This document shows, one piece after another, positions 29,787 through 42,698 of a stretch of DNA of 64,000 bases (its first letter is position 1; each line of letters begins with the position of its first letter). The DNA lies in contig CM075853.1 in NCBI GenBank assembly GCA_037975125.1, forward strand, positions 74,108,609 through 74,172,608. Direction: 5' to 3'. This stretch comes from Latrodectus hesperus. Lineage: Eukaryota > Arthropoda > Arachnida > Araneae > Theridiidae. The notes below the pieces were generated by a model, which saw only the letters and a program-made list of their open reading frames with translations, made no database searches and was not told where the DNA came from. A program made the position numbers and the translations under genes.

Positions 29787-30179
29787 TCACCATCTTTTCA
29801 TAGGCGACCAGTCGCCAAATCCCTCATCGAATATGTCGCTATCGAAACCTCTAGAATCTACCTCCGGAAATTTCCTCTTTTTCATCACAGTTGTTGGTTC
29901 GTTTTTCCCATATCTATTCAAAGCACCGTTTTTGGAAAATATGCGCAAAATCTTCTCAATTTTTGAATCGTCGGGTATTGATTTATAATCTTCTTGCTTG
30001 AAATCCAACTGCTTGGCCAAGTTCAACAGGTGAGGCAAGATAAGGCGGGCATTATTCTCATCCAGATATTCAGTTACAGAATTAGGCGATAAGGGGTGAA
30101 TCTGGCTTTCTTGGCGTGATTGAGACGCCAAACACATGCCTGCTGTCATAAGAGTCCATAATGAAAAGGTTGAAGTCAT
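29787..30179 (-). CDS. Secreted neuropeptide-like precursor, 130 aa, unassigned family
   Basis: The frame begins MTSTFSLWTLMTAGMCLASQ, a typical signal peptide with a hydrophobic core and small residues before a likely cut near residue 18-21. The middle (residues about 22-100) is polar and contains NRYGK. It is followed by KKR (about 102-104), then an acidic aromatic peptide starting KFPEVDSRGFDSDIFDEGFG and closing WSPM-KR-W before the TGA. Signal peptide plus dibasic sites bracketing a compact C-terminal peptide suggests a prohormone processed in the secretory pathway. The FD/GF-rich peptide recalls the orcokinin/pedal-peptide group, but no family assignment is secure. I choose this ATG, not the one 23 codons upstream, because a splice acceptor (TTTTTTCTTATCTTTATAG) ends one base before it. 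The 5' untranslated exon is then upstream, at coordinates above 30180, and not located. Base composition is markedly less AT-rich than its surroundings. Confidence 0.8.
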   Translation of the reverse strand: MTSTFSLWTLMTAGMCLASQSRQESQIHPLSPNSVTEYLDENNARLILPHLLNLAKQLDFKQEDYKSIPDDSKIEKILRIFSKNGALNRYGKNEPTTVMKKRKFPEVDSRGFDSDIFDEGFGDWSPMKRW

Positions 30180-30180
30180 T

Positions 30181-30199
30181 CTATAAAGATAAGAAAAAA
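30181..30199 (-). other. Splice acceptor at the start of the precursor's coding exon
   Basis: On the minus strand TTTTTTCTTATCTTTATAG is a strong polypyrimidine tract ending in AG; the exon would begin at 30180 with AATGACTTC. This implies an upstream non-coding exon and argues against the longer in-frame reading that starts at 30248. Confidence 0.7.
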
Positions 30200-31451
30200 T
30201 ACTTATTAAAATCACAAGCAATTCCATATTTATATAATGCGCAACCATACCAAAAGTTTAAGAAAATATGATGTCTTAGATGTATTAAATTTGTATTAAA
30301 CAGACAAAAAATCTAGGCTAATGATGTTCTTTTGGATTTACTTTATCATAAGAGTAAGAAAAATCTAAGTAAAAGATTAGATTAATCATCTTATTTTAAA
30401 ATTTACATCATTTTATAGAAAGTTAAGAAGGTATCTGAAAAGTAACTATTTAGCAAAAAGGATTCTTTTGCGTGACAGCTCATTAAAAATCATAATTTTG
30501 TTTTAATGAAAAAACATTTAGTATCATTTCCCAAAAATTAATATTTCGCAATGATTTGTTAAAGAAAAATATTTCTGAGTACTTGTGTTAAGGGAAAAAT
30601 GTTTCCATTTTTAACATTATTTTATTTTGTAAACAGAAAAATAGTTTCCCATACAGCATAAAAATATTTTTTCATGTTAAATTTAGTCAGACATAATAAT
30701 TAAAAACTTTAGTCACATATAATAAAGATTCATTCTATCACATATTTGAGCATTTATTGTAAACATTTGTGGGAATTATTTTTACATAAAAATATTCATT
30801 TTTATTTGTTTTGTAAAAGCCATTATTTTTGAGAATAATTGTTGATATTTGTAAAATAAAAAATAATTACTTTAAAATCAATTAAAATTCAAAATTCCTC
30901 AACAAAAATGAAGGATATAAATTTTTCGTTATTATTAATTTGAGCAAAATTTTTACTCTTTAAATAAAACTTTACGGCAAAAATAATTTAATATTTAAAT
31001 TTATATTTTGAATCAACAAAACATTTTAAAAGCAAACTGAGTTTTGTTAAAAGAATGAGAATAAAATCTATTCAAAAACTTTTTCAAGCTTAATATTATT
31101 TGGGAAAAAATTAGTATTGGCAATAAAAATTCCATATAAGTTAAAAAATTATATTACTTTATAATTTTGTTAATTTATATATTATGTAACATAATTTAAT
31201 GTGAATACGTAAAATAATAAAAAAATATATGTCATTAATATATATTTAAAATCTATTAGGATTTTACATAATAAGGACAATTTACATTTAAAATTTCATT
31301 TTTGTATTTAAAACTCAAAATATGTTTATTTACTCCATCAATATGAAAAATTTTTTACTCCATCAATATGAAAAATTTATTAATTGAAAAATACTATTTA
31401 TGTAGTTATGCAGAAATATAAAACAGTAGGTTTACCGGAAAATTCTATCCG
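30200..31451. other. Gene-free AT-rich region upstream of the precursor gene
   Basis: Probably the first intron and/or upstream region of the precursor gene. It holds a 26-bp direct duplication of TTTACTCCATCAATATGAAA at about 31328-31380. No further exon was identified. Confidence 0.45.
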
Positions 31452-31899
31452 TTGATCAATGACAATGTTTTTAAAACAAAATTAGAGCAAAATATTTTTC
31501 TGACACACTGGAGATCGCAGAACGCTTAATTCAGCTCAGTGAGTTATTTCGAACCATATTCAGTAGATAGGATTGGTGTGGAAATCTACAAAATAGGTGC
31601 CACATAAACCATGTCAGAATAATTTTGATCATTGAGTCAACACAAGCTCATCTTTTGCTTGTTCGGAACAAAATCAAACCCTTCTTAAAATGGATGATAA
31701 CTAAGGATGAAAAGTGGATTACCTACGAAAACATCTTAAGGAAAAGGATACATTGTGAGAATAATTTACTTTTTCCAGTTATACAAATTTGACTCTGAAT
31801 AAGAGAATTTGTATTTATGGTGGGTTAACACATAATAAGGATTAAAAATTGAACGAAAAGCTCAGTTCGGAAAATTCTTGTCAGCACCTGGATAATTTA
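31452..31899 (+). pseudogene. Mariner transposase remnant, N-terminal half
   Basis: Broken frames read INDNVFKTKLEQN, then TLEIAERLIQLSE (helix-turn-helix region), LLVRNKIKPFLKWMITKDEKWITYEN, and finally ENSCQHLDNL. The DEKWITYEN block is the signature around the first catalytic Asp of mariner transposases, which usually reads TGDEKW. Several stops and frameshifts are present, so the gene is dead. The reading stops exactly where the Tc1-like element is inserted and resumes at 33477. No mariner terminal repeat was recognised to the left. Confidence 0.75.
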
Positions 31900-33476
31900 C
31901 ACTGCGTGAAAAAAGTACAGTAGGATATTTTCAAATAACAAAGGAATTTTGAATTTCAACAAAATAATTTTATTACATCACTTATAAAAATTTATTTACC
32001 TTTCGATAGCTATGCCTCTAACATGAAATAAAAACTTATTGCTTATTACAATTAAAAATTAGTTTCAACCACGTCATACCGTGTGAAAAAGTAGAAAGAC
32101 AGTTCTAAATAATGAAAATAACAGTCTTGTAAATAAGGAATTCCTCTGCTATTCACATTATATGCTTCAAGGAATATGTTTGGCATTGAATCAAATAAGT
32201 CTTAAATTTCGATTTGACAAACTTTTCCCAAGCACAGCTCAAAGCTTCTTGAAGTTTGATCAAAGATTCATTTTGCTTGCCCTTGGTGTAAGCACAGCGA
32301 ACAATTATTGACCATATTTACTAACATAATTGTATTTCTAGCAGACCACAGCAAAACCAGAACATTATATGTTTCAAACCAATTTTTAATGCCTTTGGTC
32401 GTATGAATTGATGCTCCATCTTGCTGAATATCCAGCTTTTTCTGCCTAGCTCAGAACCATAAGGAAGAAGCTCTGAATTTAAAATTTGAATGTAATCTGT
32501 ATCTTTCTGTCTTCCATCCAGAAACATTAGATTGGTCTTTCCATTATACCCAACAGCTAATATAAGACATTAAACTGCCTCCTCCCATCTGTCTCTCTCT
32601 GGAAGAGCAAGTTTTTCATTGTGTACCTAAACAATGCTGGTAATATTGAGAATTATCTGGTCCATATAAAATTTTTTTCACGAAAAACAAATGAAGTTCA
32701 TTCGGAGCTTCGAAACACGTGTTTTTTGGCCCATTGTATCCGGTGCTCAATATTGCATTCCTTCCATTTAGAATTCTTTCCTTTTACGATTGATAATAAA
32801 CAAAAATTTCTTTCCTTTAACATGAACGTTTCCGATCTTTTTACGTAGTTGTAAAGTGAACTTCTGGTTACATTTGTGATTCCAGCTTTGTCTTGTGCTT
32901 TTTCAAAGCTTCCACTTGTTTTGTTTTTTTTAAGTTCTTTAAGAATTTTCCTTTGATCACGTGGTTCAATTTTTTGGGTCAACCAGTGTTGGCTTTCCTC
33001 CGACTCTTTGGATTTTTCAAGAAGTTAGAAACAATATTTTGGCTGATGTGTAAGTGCCTCGTAAATTCTTTTATATCTTTGCCAGTTTTTGTATGTGCCA
33101 CAATTTGGCAGTCTTGAAATTTGCTTCAAGGTTTTCCCCTAAGCATTTTAACTGTACAAAAAAAGTTGAGAATTTTTTCAACAAAATATACCTTTCATAA
33201 GAAAAGCAGTTAAGAAATGGAATGTTTTCAACATTTTAAACTAGTAAAATTCCAAAAGGAGAATATTTTTGCAGGATTCCTTCTACCCTTTTCACGATTG
33301 ATAACCCTTAAATACTATTTTATAATATTTCTTTAGTAGTAAATGTAACTCATTGATTGAAAATAAAAGAAAAAATAGTTTAACAAAATGCAAAAGAAAA
33401 TTTACATTAATTGTGCTAAAATATAAAGCGCAATTTATAAAATATTAGTATCCTACATTTTTTTTCACAAAGTGTA
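31898..33476 (-). mobile_element. Full-length Tc1-like element, 1575 bp, inserted in a mariner
   Basis: The element runs 31900-33474. The left end is CACTGCGTGAAAAAAGTACA; the right end, read on the minus strand, is CACTTTGTGAAAAAAAATG; both are followed by GTAGGATA-like sequence. TA dinucleotides flank it at 31898-31899 and 33475-33476, the standard Tc1/mariner target duplication. It carries a broken transposase on the minus strand. The host sequence on the two sides is one mariner reading frame, which independently fixes the insertion point. Confidence 0.88.
32135..33146 (-). pseudogene. Tc1/Tc3-like transposase, inactivated
   Basis: The frame opens at an ATG (33144-33146) reading MLRGKP then a stop. 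It continues through a helix-turn-helix region (KTGKDIKEFTRHLHISQNIV, then VSNFLKNPKS) and TRSSLYNYVKRSETF, NIEHRIQWAKKHVF, to LPYGSELGRK and IQQDGASIHTTKG. The last contains the second catalytic Asp of DDE transposases. The block that should carry the third acidic residue (usually SPDLNPIENLW) is scrambled after LLWSAR. The C-terminal LQEALSCAWEKF and FDSMPNI segments follow in different frames. Multiple stops and frameshifts make it non-functional. It lies entirely within the 1575-bp element. Confidence 0.78.
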
Positions 33477-33800
33477 AAGGAGCGGTCCAAGAAAAGAGGC
33501 CGGCAATGTTCCAAGAATCAATAGTCCAAAAAAGAAGCCAAGAAAAGAGTTCATAAAACAATTACAGAATTAGAGTGGAAAATTCTGTCTTATATATCAT
33601 ATTCTCCAGGTTTATCAACCTCCAAGTACCACGTGTTTTTGACCTTACAGAATATGATCTTACATAATAGACAAAAAATTCATAAATGAAGACGATATCA
33701 ATCGAGAGCTGTTTTAATTGTTTGCATGGAAAAGTGAAACATTTTTCAAAAATGGGGTATACAAATTGCCCTCACTCTAGCAAAAATCATTAATAATAAT
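33477..33800 (+). pseudogene. Mariner transposase remnant, C-terminal half
   Basis: Immediately after the Tc1-like element the frame resumes as KGAVQEKRPAMFQESIV. Then LEWKILSYISYSPGLSTSKY and HVFLTLQN correspond to the mariner block that normally reads SPDLAPSDYHLF. The third catalytic Asp region is altered (SPGLSTSK), so the protein would be inactive even without the insertion. It continues with stops towards 33800. Confidence 0.75.
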
Positions 33801-35101
33801 GTCAATTATATTATTTAAGGAAGTTTATTGACGTAACGAAAATTTATATTTTGTTTTATTCCAAAAATGAACAGAGCTTTCCGGTAGATCTAACATAAGT
33901 ATTCATAAAAAATTGGTTTCTAATACATAGTTTCTTCTAATTTTATTGCATTATTTTTAAAAACTTTGTTACTTTTTGTGCATGGTGTTTAAGATTGAAT
34001 TTCATAGCTATACATCCCAAGCTAAATTTATTAACATACGATTTTAAAAATAAAATAAAAATGATATCTTATGTATGAATGTCATTCTGAATTAAAAGGA
34101 TACAATCAAACTAGAAATAATATAGTTGGGAATTTCCAATTTCTGTACCCCTAAATAAATAAGTAAAATGTAAAAGTCAAATAAGTTTTACTCATTCAGT
34201 GAGAAATTTTAAAATAAAAAAATGTTTCATCTGATAAACTTTTGTTTTAATACATTATATTTCTCAACTATAAACATGTTCCAGTTCAATAGCTTAACAA
34301 AATTCTTAAGAGCATTTATAAATACTGATAAAAAAAACAGTAATTTTTGCATATAGAATGAATTAAGCTTTTTTGTTATGAATAAATAATTTCGTACAAT
34401 AAGATATGAAACTATTATTTCAGTGAAATTTTTAGCATATTATTATTTTACGTCTAAAATATAACAAAGTTATTGCAGAGAGCGAGCCATATCCACTATA
34501 ATTGATTAATATGCTGACAGCAATTTATTTATAACATCATTGGATAATAAACCATTATTTATAAGTTAACAAGATAAATGAATATAAATTTATATTTTCT
34601 GCTAAAATAGAAACAAATTTTCGAAATATAAATAAGAGAAAAAAAAACGGTTTTTTTTTATTTTTTTTTTAATTCTGCTTACACAATACTTTTACCTCTG
34701 TATTTCATTTTCTGATTAAAATATGGGAACATTTCAATTTAAAATCATTTTAAACGAAAATTATAATTTTATTAGTCTGTAAACCGATAAAATAAAATTA
34801 TTATTTTTTAGAAATGCAAAATGTATTTCCAAATTTTACTATACATTTGAGAAATGACACTATTTAATTAATGCAACAACACTATTTAATTTTTTGACAA
34901 ATAAATAAAACTGTTAAAAACTAAACACAAAATTTTCATTATAAATAGACTAAACTCTAAATAAATTTTTGTACTCTTCTAAAAATTAAAAAAACTAAAC
35001 AAACTTTGTTAGTTTTTATTTAAGAAAGTGCTTTTACTTCTGCCAAGAATTGTCAACAGAATTTAGAGGGAATTACTAAATACAAGAGATATGCAATTAT
35101 A

Positions 35102-35103
<2 letters not shown>
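33801..35103. other. Gene-free AT-rich region
   Basis: No supported gene. The mariner's right terminal repeat was not recognised here. Confidence 0.5.

Positions 35104-35170
<67 letters not shown>
35104..35170. repeat. (TA)n microsatellite, 67 bp
   Basis: Pure alternating TA. Confidence 0.97.
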
Positions 35171-35176
<6 letters not shown>

Positions 35177-38100
35177 TCAATTTATATTGCAAAAGCATTC
35201 TAATTAATGATTACTTTTGAAAGATGTTAATATTAAATGTGAAACCTTATGCCAATGTTTTTATTTTAGAAACTAATAATACAGCGTTTAATAAACAAAT
35301 GATTTGATATTCTTTTCTTTAGATTGGAAAAATATAGAAGAACCATGTAGTCATTCTTAATCAAGTTTTTAAATCACTTTAGAAAAATCTTTTGTTAATG
35401 ATGATTTTTTATGAGTAAAGCAAAATTTTTAAGCATACCATGAACATCAAGTTAATATTTAGAAGGAATATTAGGAAGTAGGGAAGAATAAAAACAAATA
35501 TATATCCTATTATCAATACATGTATCATTAATATTTTATATAATGACTAAATACAAAAATAAAAATGTATGCCTACACATAATAATTCAATATTGCTCAT
35601 TTCAAAATTCATTTTATTTGTAACCAACATCTTGATTTTTTTGAAGAAAATTTGCAGTGAAATAAACATTAAAAATTATAACTAATATTTCCATAAAAAA
35701 ATGAAGTTATTAAAAAATTGTTTTTTCCCCTCTCATTATTTACTATTTACCTTTTTACAACATTTTATTACTTCCTTATTCAGAAAGAATTGCATATTGA
35801 AGTTACATATTATACTTTGTAAGAATATTCAAACACAAGTGAAAGGAATTATATGTTGTAAATGGAAAATTTTCATAAAAATTAAAATAGATTTATTATT
35901 AGCTTCAAATTTATGCAATTTTAGCTTAATACATAAAATTTTAAATCAAAGATTTAACTATGGGTTTTAAGAGTGTATTTTGTTCTTATTTTTAATATAA
36001 AGATTATTAGGGAAATGAAATGTGACTTTTTTGGAGAAATTTATTTCTTTTTTTAGAGGGAATTCAGAACATTTTTCTCAAATTTCAGTAATCAAAAGCA
36101 AATTATTTTCTGATAATCGTTTTATAAAATAATTAAAGAAATTCACAAGTTTTTTTTTATTCTTTAGCTGAGAAATCATTCACTATTCAATTTAGTTATT
36201 CTTAAAACTAAAACATAGCATATCCCAATGAAACTTCCAAATTTCTGAAAAATAAAATTATATAGCAGAATAACATAACTATATAAATCTTTATTTTGTT
36301 GCATTAAAATCACTCCATTAAACATAACCGTAAAACGTAACTTTAATATTTTAAAGTGCTTCTGAGAACAGCAAATAAATATATCATGTCATATTTATCT
36401 CGCTGTGTGTTAGAACACAACCATTTTGTTTCACATAAAAAAAATTTCTTGATTAAAATTTTGTGTACATAATGTATATAATTGAAGCATTTTTATAATT
36501 TAGTGATTATTCTGGTATATAATATGAAAAAGAACAATTTTGTGTTTTGAGATATTTACAATTATCAGAATAATAAATATACAATATTTAAAAACTAAAA
36601 TCTTTTTTGTTATTAATTTTAACATCGATGCGAAATAAGATCTTTTATTTAAATACTTTAGAACATTTACTTTGCTCTATTGTAATTGCATGTAAATGTA
36701 ATACTGATGAGAAATTTGAAATAAATTGCATGCTTCCTTTGTTAAAAATATTGAAGAAATACATATCAAATTAGTACGTATAAAGACTACTTAAGTAATG
36801 GGGTCTTAAAACAAATACTTTATTTGTGAAAGCTGAAATATGTATCAGGTTTTTCTTCAATTTTAGGGAAGAGTACGATAACTAGATGCATTCATTAAGA
36901 CATAAATATTTTCCATTTTATCTTGTAAAATATATCCATTTAATTATGTTCTCAACTTACCCTAGTACCTGATATAAAGTAATTAGGGGAAAATTTTGTG
37001 TTAAAAGGGACGCAATTTTCATTATTAATTACAATAATGCCTGTTCATTTGCAGTTATTAAAGGCAGTGTAAAGTAAAGCAACTTACGCTACTATGGATA
37101 TTAATGCATAACAATGGATGATATCCTTATTCGGCGTTAAAATGTTCTTGGTTTGCGTGATATTAGCAAACTTTTAGGTAAAATATTCATTTACAGTTAC
37201 TCTATGTTCGATAAGTATATTTACTTTAACATTCAGGCTTAACTTATTTAATTTATATAACTTATCAGCATTTGATAAATTATGATTTGAATATTAAAAC
37301 AAGAAAAAATGTTATAATCTATATCTACTGATACAATTTACAATTATATGTGGTTTTATCGTGCTTAGATATTTTTCAATACAAAATTATCTAATATTAA
37401 TGTGCAAGATACATATTAATAACACTAAAAATGTTTGTTTACTAAAAATATTTTTAATATAACCATCAATAAAAAATATAATATAGTTTTATTATCTTTA
37501 AATATTTGACTAAAAAAATTTGACATACTACAGCATCAGTAATCTGTTAATATGAATAATACTTCTTAATAAAAAAGCTTATAGATTCATTATAAAAACA
37601 AAATTATAAAGGAAATTATATACTAAAATAAATAGATAAACTGCTATAAAATTCATAAATACTAAATGTTAGGTAATTTTGATAAATGTCATGAATTGGT
37701 ATTTTAAAGATATTTTGATAGCATTTACATTATTTAATTTAAAATTAAATTCCAATTAAAATAAATACTTTTGTAATAGAAAATGAATGCAATATCTGTC
37801 GTAATTTTACATGTTGTAGAAATAAATAAACTTTTGCTTGAGTCATTAATTAACAAGCGAGTGGTATTAAATAGTTGATTCAAAGAAAGATTAGTCTGCT
37901 ATCGCGGTAGCTTTAACAAGAGATTGGGAGGCAATTAGCTGAAGCTAAACTCAGATTTAAACGACAATTACAAATGACTACTCATAATACTCTACGATTG
38001 TCGGTGTCTTCTAAAATGTAGGATATAATGCTCCTCTATTCAAGGAATTCAAATTTTCACTTGATGTTTGTGACAAGCATATTTAATACATTAGGTCAGT

Positions 38101-38459
38101 ATTATACTTCTTGATATAACTGGTTGATTTTAACCGTGCTGAGAGATATTTTCACAAATCCAATGACATTTTCCTATTAGCCTATCATATCTGTCAAGAC
38201 AACTTCTATTTTACAACAGTCACATGTTGCACCGTGGTTGCAAATTGTCTTAGAAATGGAAACATTCTCGAATGAGCAGGCAGCCACATTACTATCCATC
38301 GTTTATATGCGTTGATAAAGAAGCAGCAGTAGTCGCAATAATTCTCCAGTCTCAATCAGAATTTGCTGTCTACAAGCAATATTTATTATAGCTGGTCACT
38401 AGAGTGATTAAATGCCTCACTGCAAAAATATTTATCACATACTGCATTTAATGAAACGA

Positions 38460-38461
<2 letters not shown>
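35171..38461. other. Gene-free region
   Basis: No supported gene. The open frame at 35701-35970 is AT-driven. The part from about 37880 to 38440 is clearly less AT-rich than the rest but broken in all frames; it may be an unrecognised old element or regulatory DNA. Confidence 0.45.
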
Positions 38462-38543
<82 letters not shown>

Positions 38544-38556
38544 GTGCGTGTGTGTG

Positions 38557-38636
<80 letters not shown>
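38462..38636. repeat. (TG)n microsatellite with TGCG variants, 175 bp
   Basis: Alternating TG with three TGCG substitutions clustered near 38538-38563. Open frames in both directions are repeat artefacts. Confidence 0.98.
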
Positions 38637-38637
<1 letters not shown>

Positions 38638-41214
38638 TATTTATAGAAATATATAAAAAATTTAGGTTACAATATAAAAAATTTATGAATACTTCCAGAA
38701 ACAATATTCATGAGGAAATAGGGCAAAAAAGATTATAAATGGCAATTTTGTGCTTTTAAAGAGTGTGTATAAACTGCATTCATCATCCAAATATATTTTC
38801 TTTTCAGTCATAAGTACTTCTCTTCTTTTTTTTTTTTTCTCTTCAGTCATAAGTAATTTCAAAATATTTAAATAAATATTCATAAATTATTTCTGTTTCC
38901 CATATTTTAATTCTTAAGAATTAGCATTTTCTAAATATTTATTCTCAAATATCCAATTAGGACCTAAATATATGAAAAGCGTAATATTTAAATAAATATC
39001 TGCTGTGCACTTATTGTCTTACAATTCTGGAAAGTATGTTAAACTCTGAGTCTAAATCATTAAGAAATTCAAGTTAAGGAAACATCTGCAACAAGTAAAG
39101 TTAAAAATGTACTTTTAAATAACAGGATAATAACATGCTTCGTTTCGCCATGGAAAACAACCTTTGTGATAATAAGCAAATAAAATGATCATTTCTAAAA
39201 ATATACTTTTGCAGAATACTTTCAATTAAGCAGGATAACTTGCAGAAAACATTTTCTATGAGTTCCGTATTATCACTTTGTATGAAGTGATCAAGCTGAG
39301 AATTTCTAAAAAGTGGATGAATATTTTTTCTTATCCACTTGAGTAAATTTAAAATATATTTCATAAATCTGAAACTAAATTCAAAACAATGCTCTTTGAA
39401 AGAAAAATATTTTATCTCAGTATCAAAGAATATGAACTCTGCAAATCACAACATATAATATGGGGTTTACTACTATAAAATTAAAGCTTCTGGAAAAAAT
39501 GGCATACCATTTAGGACATTATGAGTTAAATTTTCAATGGTGTGGTGTTTTTACCAACGCTCTGTTAATTTTAAGAAAAGAAAACTTTAATTATTATGTG
39601 GTTTCCAAAAAGAACAGAAAGTGTGTAGAAATATATGAAAATTGATTCAAAAGTGCTGAACCCAGATATCCAGGTGAGGAAATTGTAGTTAGATGATAAA
39701 TGTAAAAATCTGATAAATTCGGATTATTTAGATCCTACTTCAGTTAGAATTTGTTAACTCTTTTTTGTGCAGAAAATGAAGAATCTTATTTTAAAAGTAT
39801 GTAATTTAATGAAGTTATTTTTGTTAGTAAAATTAAAACTCTCAAAATTTGTCTTCCTTCAATCAGTTTAATGCGTCAATGCTCTTTATAGCACAATATT
39901 ATCAAATTTTTTTAATAAGCAAATATGATCTCGAAATTTCTTGAGCATAGGTACATTTTCGTATTTCTCACTGATAATTTATTTTTCTCTATTAGTATGT
40001 CCTGCATTAAATTGCAAATCAAGATTTTTCAATAATGATGTTCATGAATATGACACGCAATTTCACTTATTATGAAATTTAAACACATGCGATTTTTATC
40101 TGCAATTTTAATTTTTAAGCCTTCTACCTCAAGCTTTGCTTTTACACAAATGCAATTTTTCTATAAATTAGGGTAATATATTATAAAAAATAAAGCAAAA
40201 TATTTTTTACGTATGACGTAAGTTGAGATGTAGAATGGCATTCATAAAATTACAAATTTGTTAAATATGCTCTTGTGTCAAAATCTGCCATCACTTCAAT
40301 GAGTGTAAAAGTACCCATTTTCATTCACCCATTTTTAAAAGGCATAAAAATACATTTAATTTTCTTAGAAAGATCAAATAAACATGTAAACTACCATACA
40401 GAAAATTTCTGCGTGGAATTTTTAGTTGAAAAAAATTAACTTTTCAATTTCATTTTAATGAAGAAATGTAAAAATAATTACTGTACTAAAAGTTAACATT
40501 CTCTAAGAAACTATACTATCGATACTTTGCTGACAAATGAGTTTCGTGTAAAATAATCAGTATAAAATAAAACTTAAATAACGTATATAAAAATTGTTCG
40601 AACAATATATATGTTAATATCAAAAACCAGTTTCATCTTTATTGGATTATATAAAATAATAATTTAATTATTTCTCAAAAAAAACGTAACAAAAATTTTA
40701 GTATCACTTTTACTAGTTTTAATGACCATACAAAATTATACTTTCATTTACAAACTTAAACGGAAATGTAGCTAGTTGAGCAACGAAATATTTAGAAAAA
40801 AAGTAAAAATAGATCTTTTAGAAAACAGAGAATAAAGTAAAAAAAATTCTGTCAAGTCAGCTTACCACTTCATAGACCATGAATGAAAAGATTAGGCAAC
40901 ACATGAATTGTCAGACATATGCAAAATAATCTATGCATGCAGTTTTGTCAAAGATAGATGTTGAATACAATTTTAGGGCTGTTTACTTTAATATTAACAA
41001 TTCCTTTTAGTAAAATTCAATCTAACAATTAATACAAAGATTTTGGCAATACAAATATTAAAAATATTATTTTCTTTAATTGAATGGGGTATTTTTTCGT
41101 TAATAGAATGGGGCAATATTCATAAACCATATATTTCACATGTTTTTCTACAGTTTCGACTTAAAAAAAATTAAAAAGAGATTTATTTTTCTAACATCCG
41201 GCTACCCTTGTGAA
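38637..41214. other. Gene-free AT-rich region
   Basis: No supported gene. The 87-codon minus frame at 39101-39364 has mixed composition but no domain or splice signal that I can defend. Confidence 0.45.
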
Positions 41215-41405
41215 TTAATCCTATCCTACGCTATAAGGGGCGAAGGTGATAACATCTTATTCAGTGGAGCATCCAGTGGGTGTACCATCTTTACTCCAAA
41301 AGTGAAAGGTTAGTGGAACACAGAGAAAAGAAAATTCATGCCTGAACCAGGATTCGAACCCTAGACCTACTGCTTTGATGTTGGGACGCATGCCACAAAC
41401 TAATA
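41215..41405 (-). mobile_element. Decayed tRNA-derived SINE
   Basis: On the minus strand, GGGTTCGAATCCTGGTTCAGGCATGAAT contains a consensus B box (GGTTCGAATCC, around 41350-41362 on the plus strand). It is followed by GGCATG, as in the SINE at 13760 (GGGCATGGATG). The A-box region upstream is degraded, and no clear tail or target duplication was found. Confidence 0.6.
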
Positions 41406-42698
41406 TTGAAAAGATATTACACAAAATTCGTATATTTTTCATTATTTATTGAAAAACAATAATCTAATTTTCTGATTTAATACTGAAATTTTAATAATTT
41501 ATCATGTTCAAATATTTTCTATAAATATTTACCGTTTCTAATTTTTTGCGTTTATAACTTATTTGATTACGACTACTTTGTTTTCAGCATTCTTCATAAC
41601 TTATTATTATTATATCAGTTCTTCTAAATAAAAATATTTTCATTGATAAAATGTTTCGATAATTAAGTGTCTCTAGAAGGCATATATTAAGTAATACATT
41701 AAGTAATTTTAATATTGGAAATTATCGATAAGAAATTACATATATTTGGAAATGTAAAAAATATAAGTTTTAATCTCAGATCAAATTAAAGAGTTAAAAG
41801 TTTTTATTCAAACAAAAAAGAATTGAGAAGTTACAAATTAGTGTCTTGATTATTTTGCATTCTTCAGTTTTAAAATTCCGTGTATCTTTTAGAAATAAAT
41901 ACTTTTTCATTTTTCTAAAAATTAGAATTTCCATTAATTTAATACTACTAAATACTACAAAAAGTGAGATATTCAGCATAAACTTTTAGTAATTTGTAAA
42001 CTAAAATATGAATTTAAATGAAAAAATATTCTTTTTTTATTAATTAAAATGTTAACATAAAAACAACTGACATTTCTTATTTTCATTTAAAAATTATCTC
42101 TTTATAAGCCCATTAAAGATAATCCTAAATCGGTACATTAAGTAAATTGACGATAATGTAAAATATCAGAAAACCATGTGCGTCAAATGCTTCTCAGTTC
42201 TTTTTACTTTCAACCAGAAAATAACGAAGATTAAATTGATTTTTGATCTAGTTTGTAAGCTAAATTGACACTTTAAATGTTTGGATCAAGACTCGTTCAT
42301 TATTTTTGAGACAAGATATCTAAGTTTTAAAATTGACAGTTCAGTCACATTTTGCTCTTAAATTACTTGTTAATACCTGCATATGAAAATTATCTTTTCA
42401 CTATTTATAAATTCGTTCTTAAGGTTGAGTTTTAAGAAAATGTGAGTGTTTTTCCAGATTTGTATTTTTTATTAACAAATATATTCTATCAACAAATTTA
42501 ACTTATATTTGAAAATCAACTAATATTTATACTATTTTTCTTTCTTTTTTACTTATAAATTTCTTTTATTGCCTTAAACAAATTTAGAATTTAAAATTAT
42601 TTTATTTTGATAAATTTTAAAAGGTTGGCTTTAAATTTATTTAAAGCTAAATTTATTGTTTTCATCTTTTATAATTCTCTATTTCTATTTATAATATC
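41406..42698. other. Gene-free AT-rich region
   Basis: No supported gene or element. Confidence 0.5.

Noticed and set aside
29742..29988. Two plus-strand open frames opposite the peptide precursor
   Set aside because: Antisense shadows of the well-supported minus-strand exon.
35701..35970. 89-codon open frame starting with a hydrophobic segment
   Set aside because: It superficially resembles a signal peptide but consists of AT-rich codons (K, L, I, F, N) throughout and has no cleavage or domain pattern.
38435..38738. Open frames of Cys-Val or His-Thr repeats
   Set aside because: Produced by the (TG)n array on each strand; no gene structure around them. The same holds for the (GT)n array at 59961-60128.
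39101..39364. 87-codon minus-strand open frame
   Set aside because: Composition is moderately protein-like but I could not find splice sites or any family resemblance.
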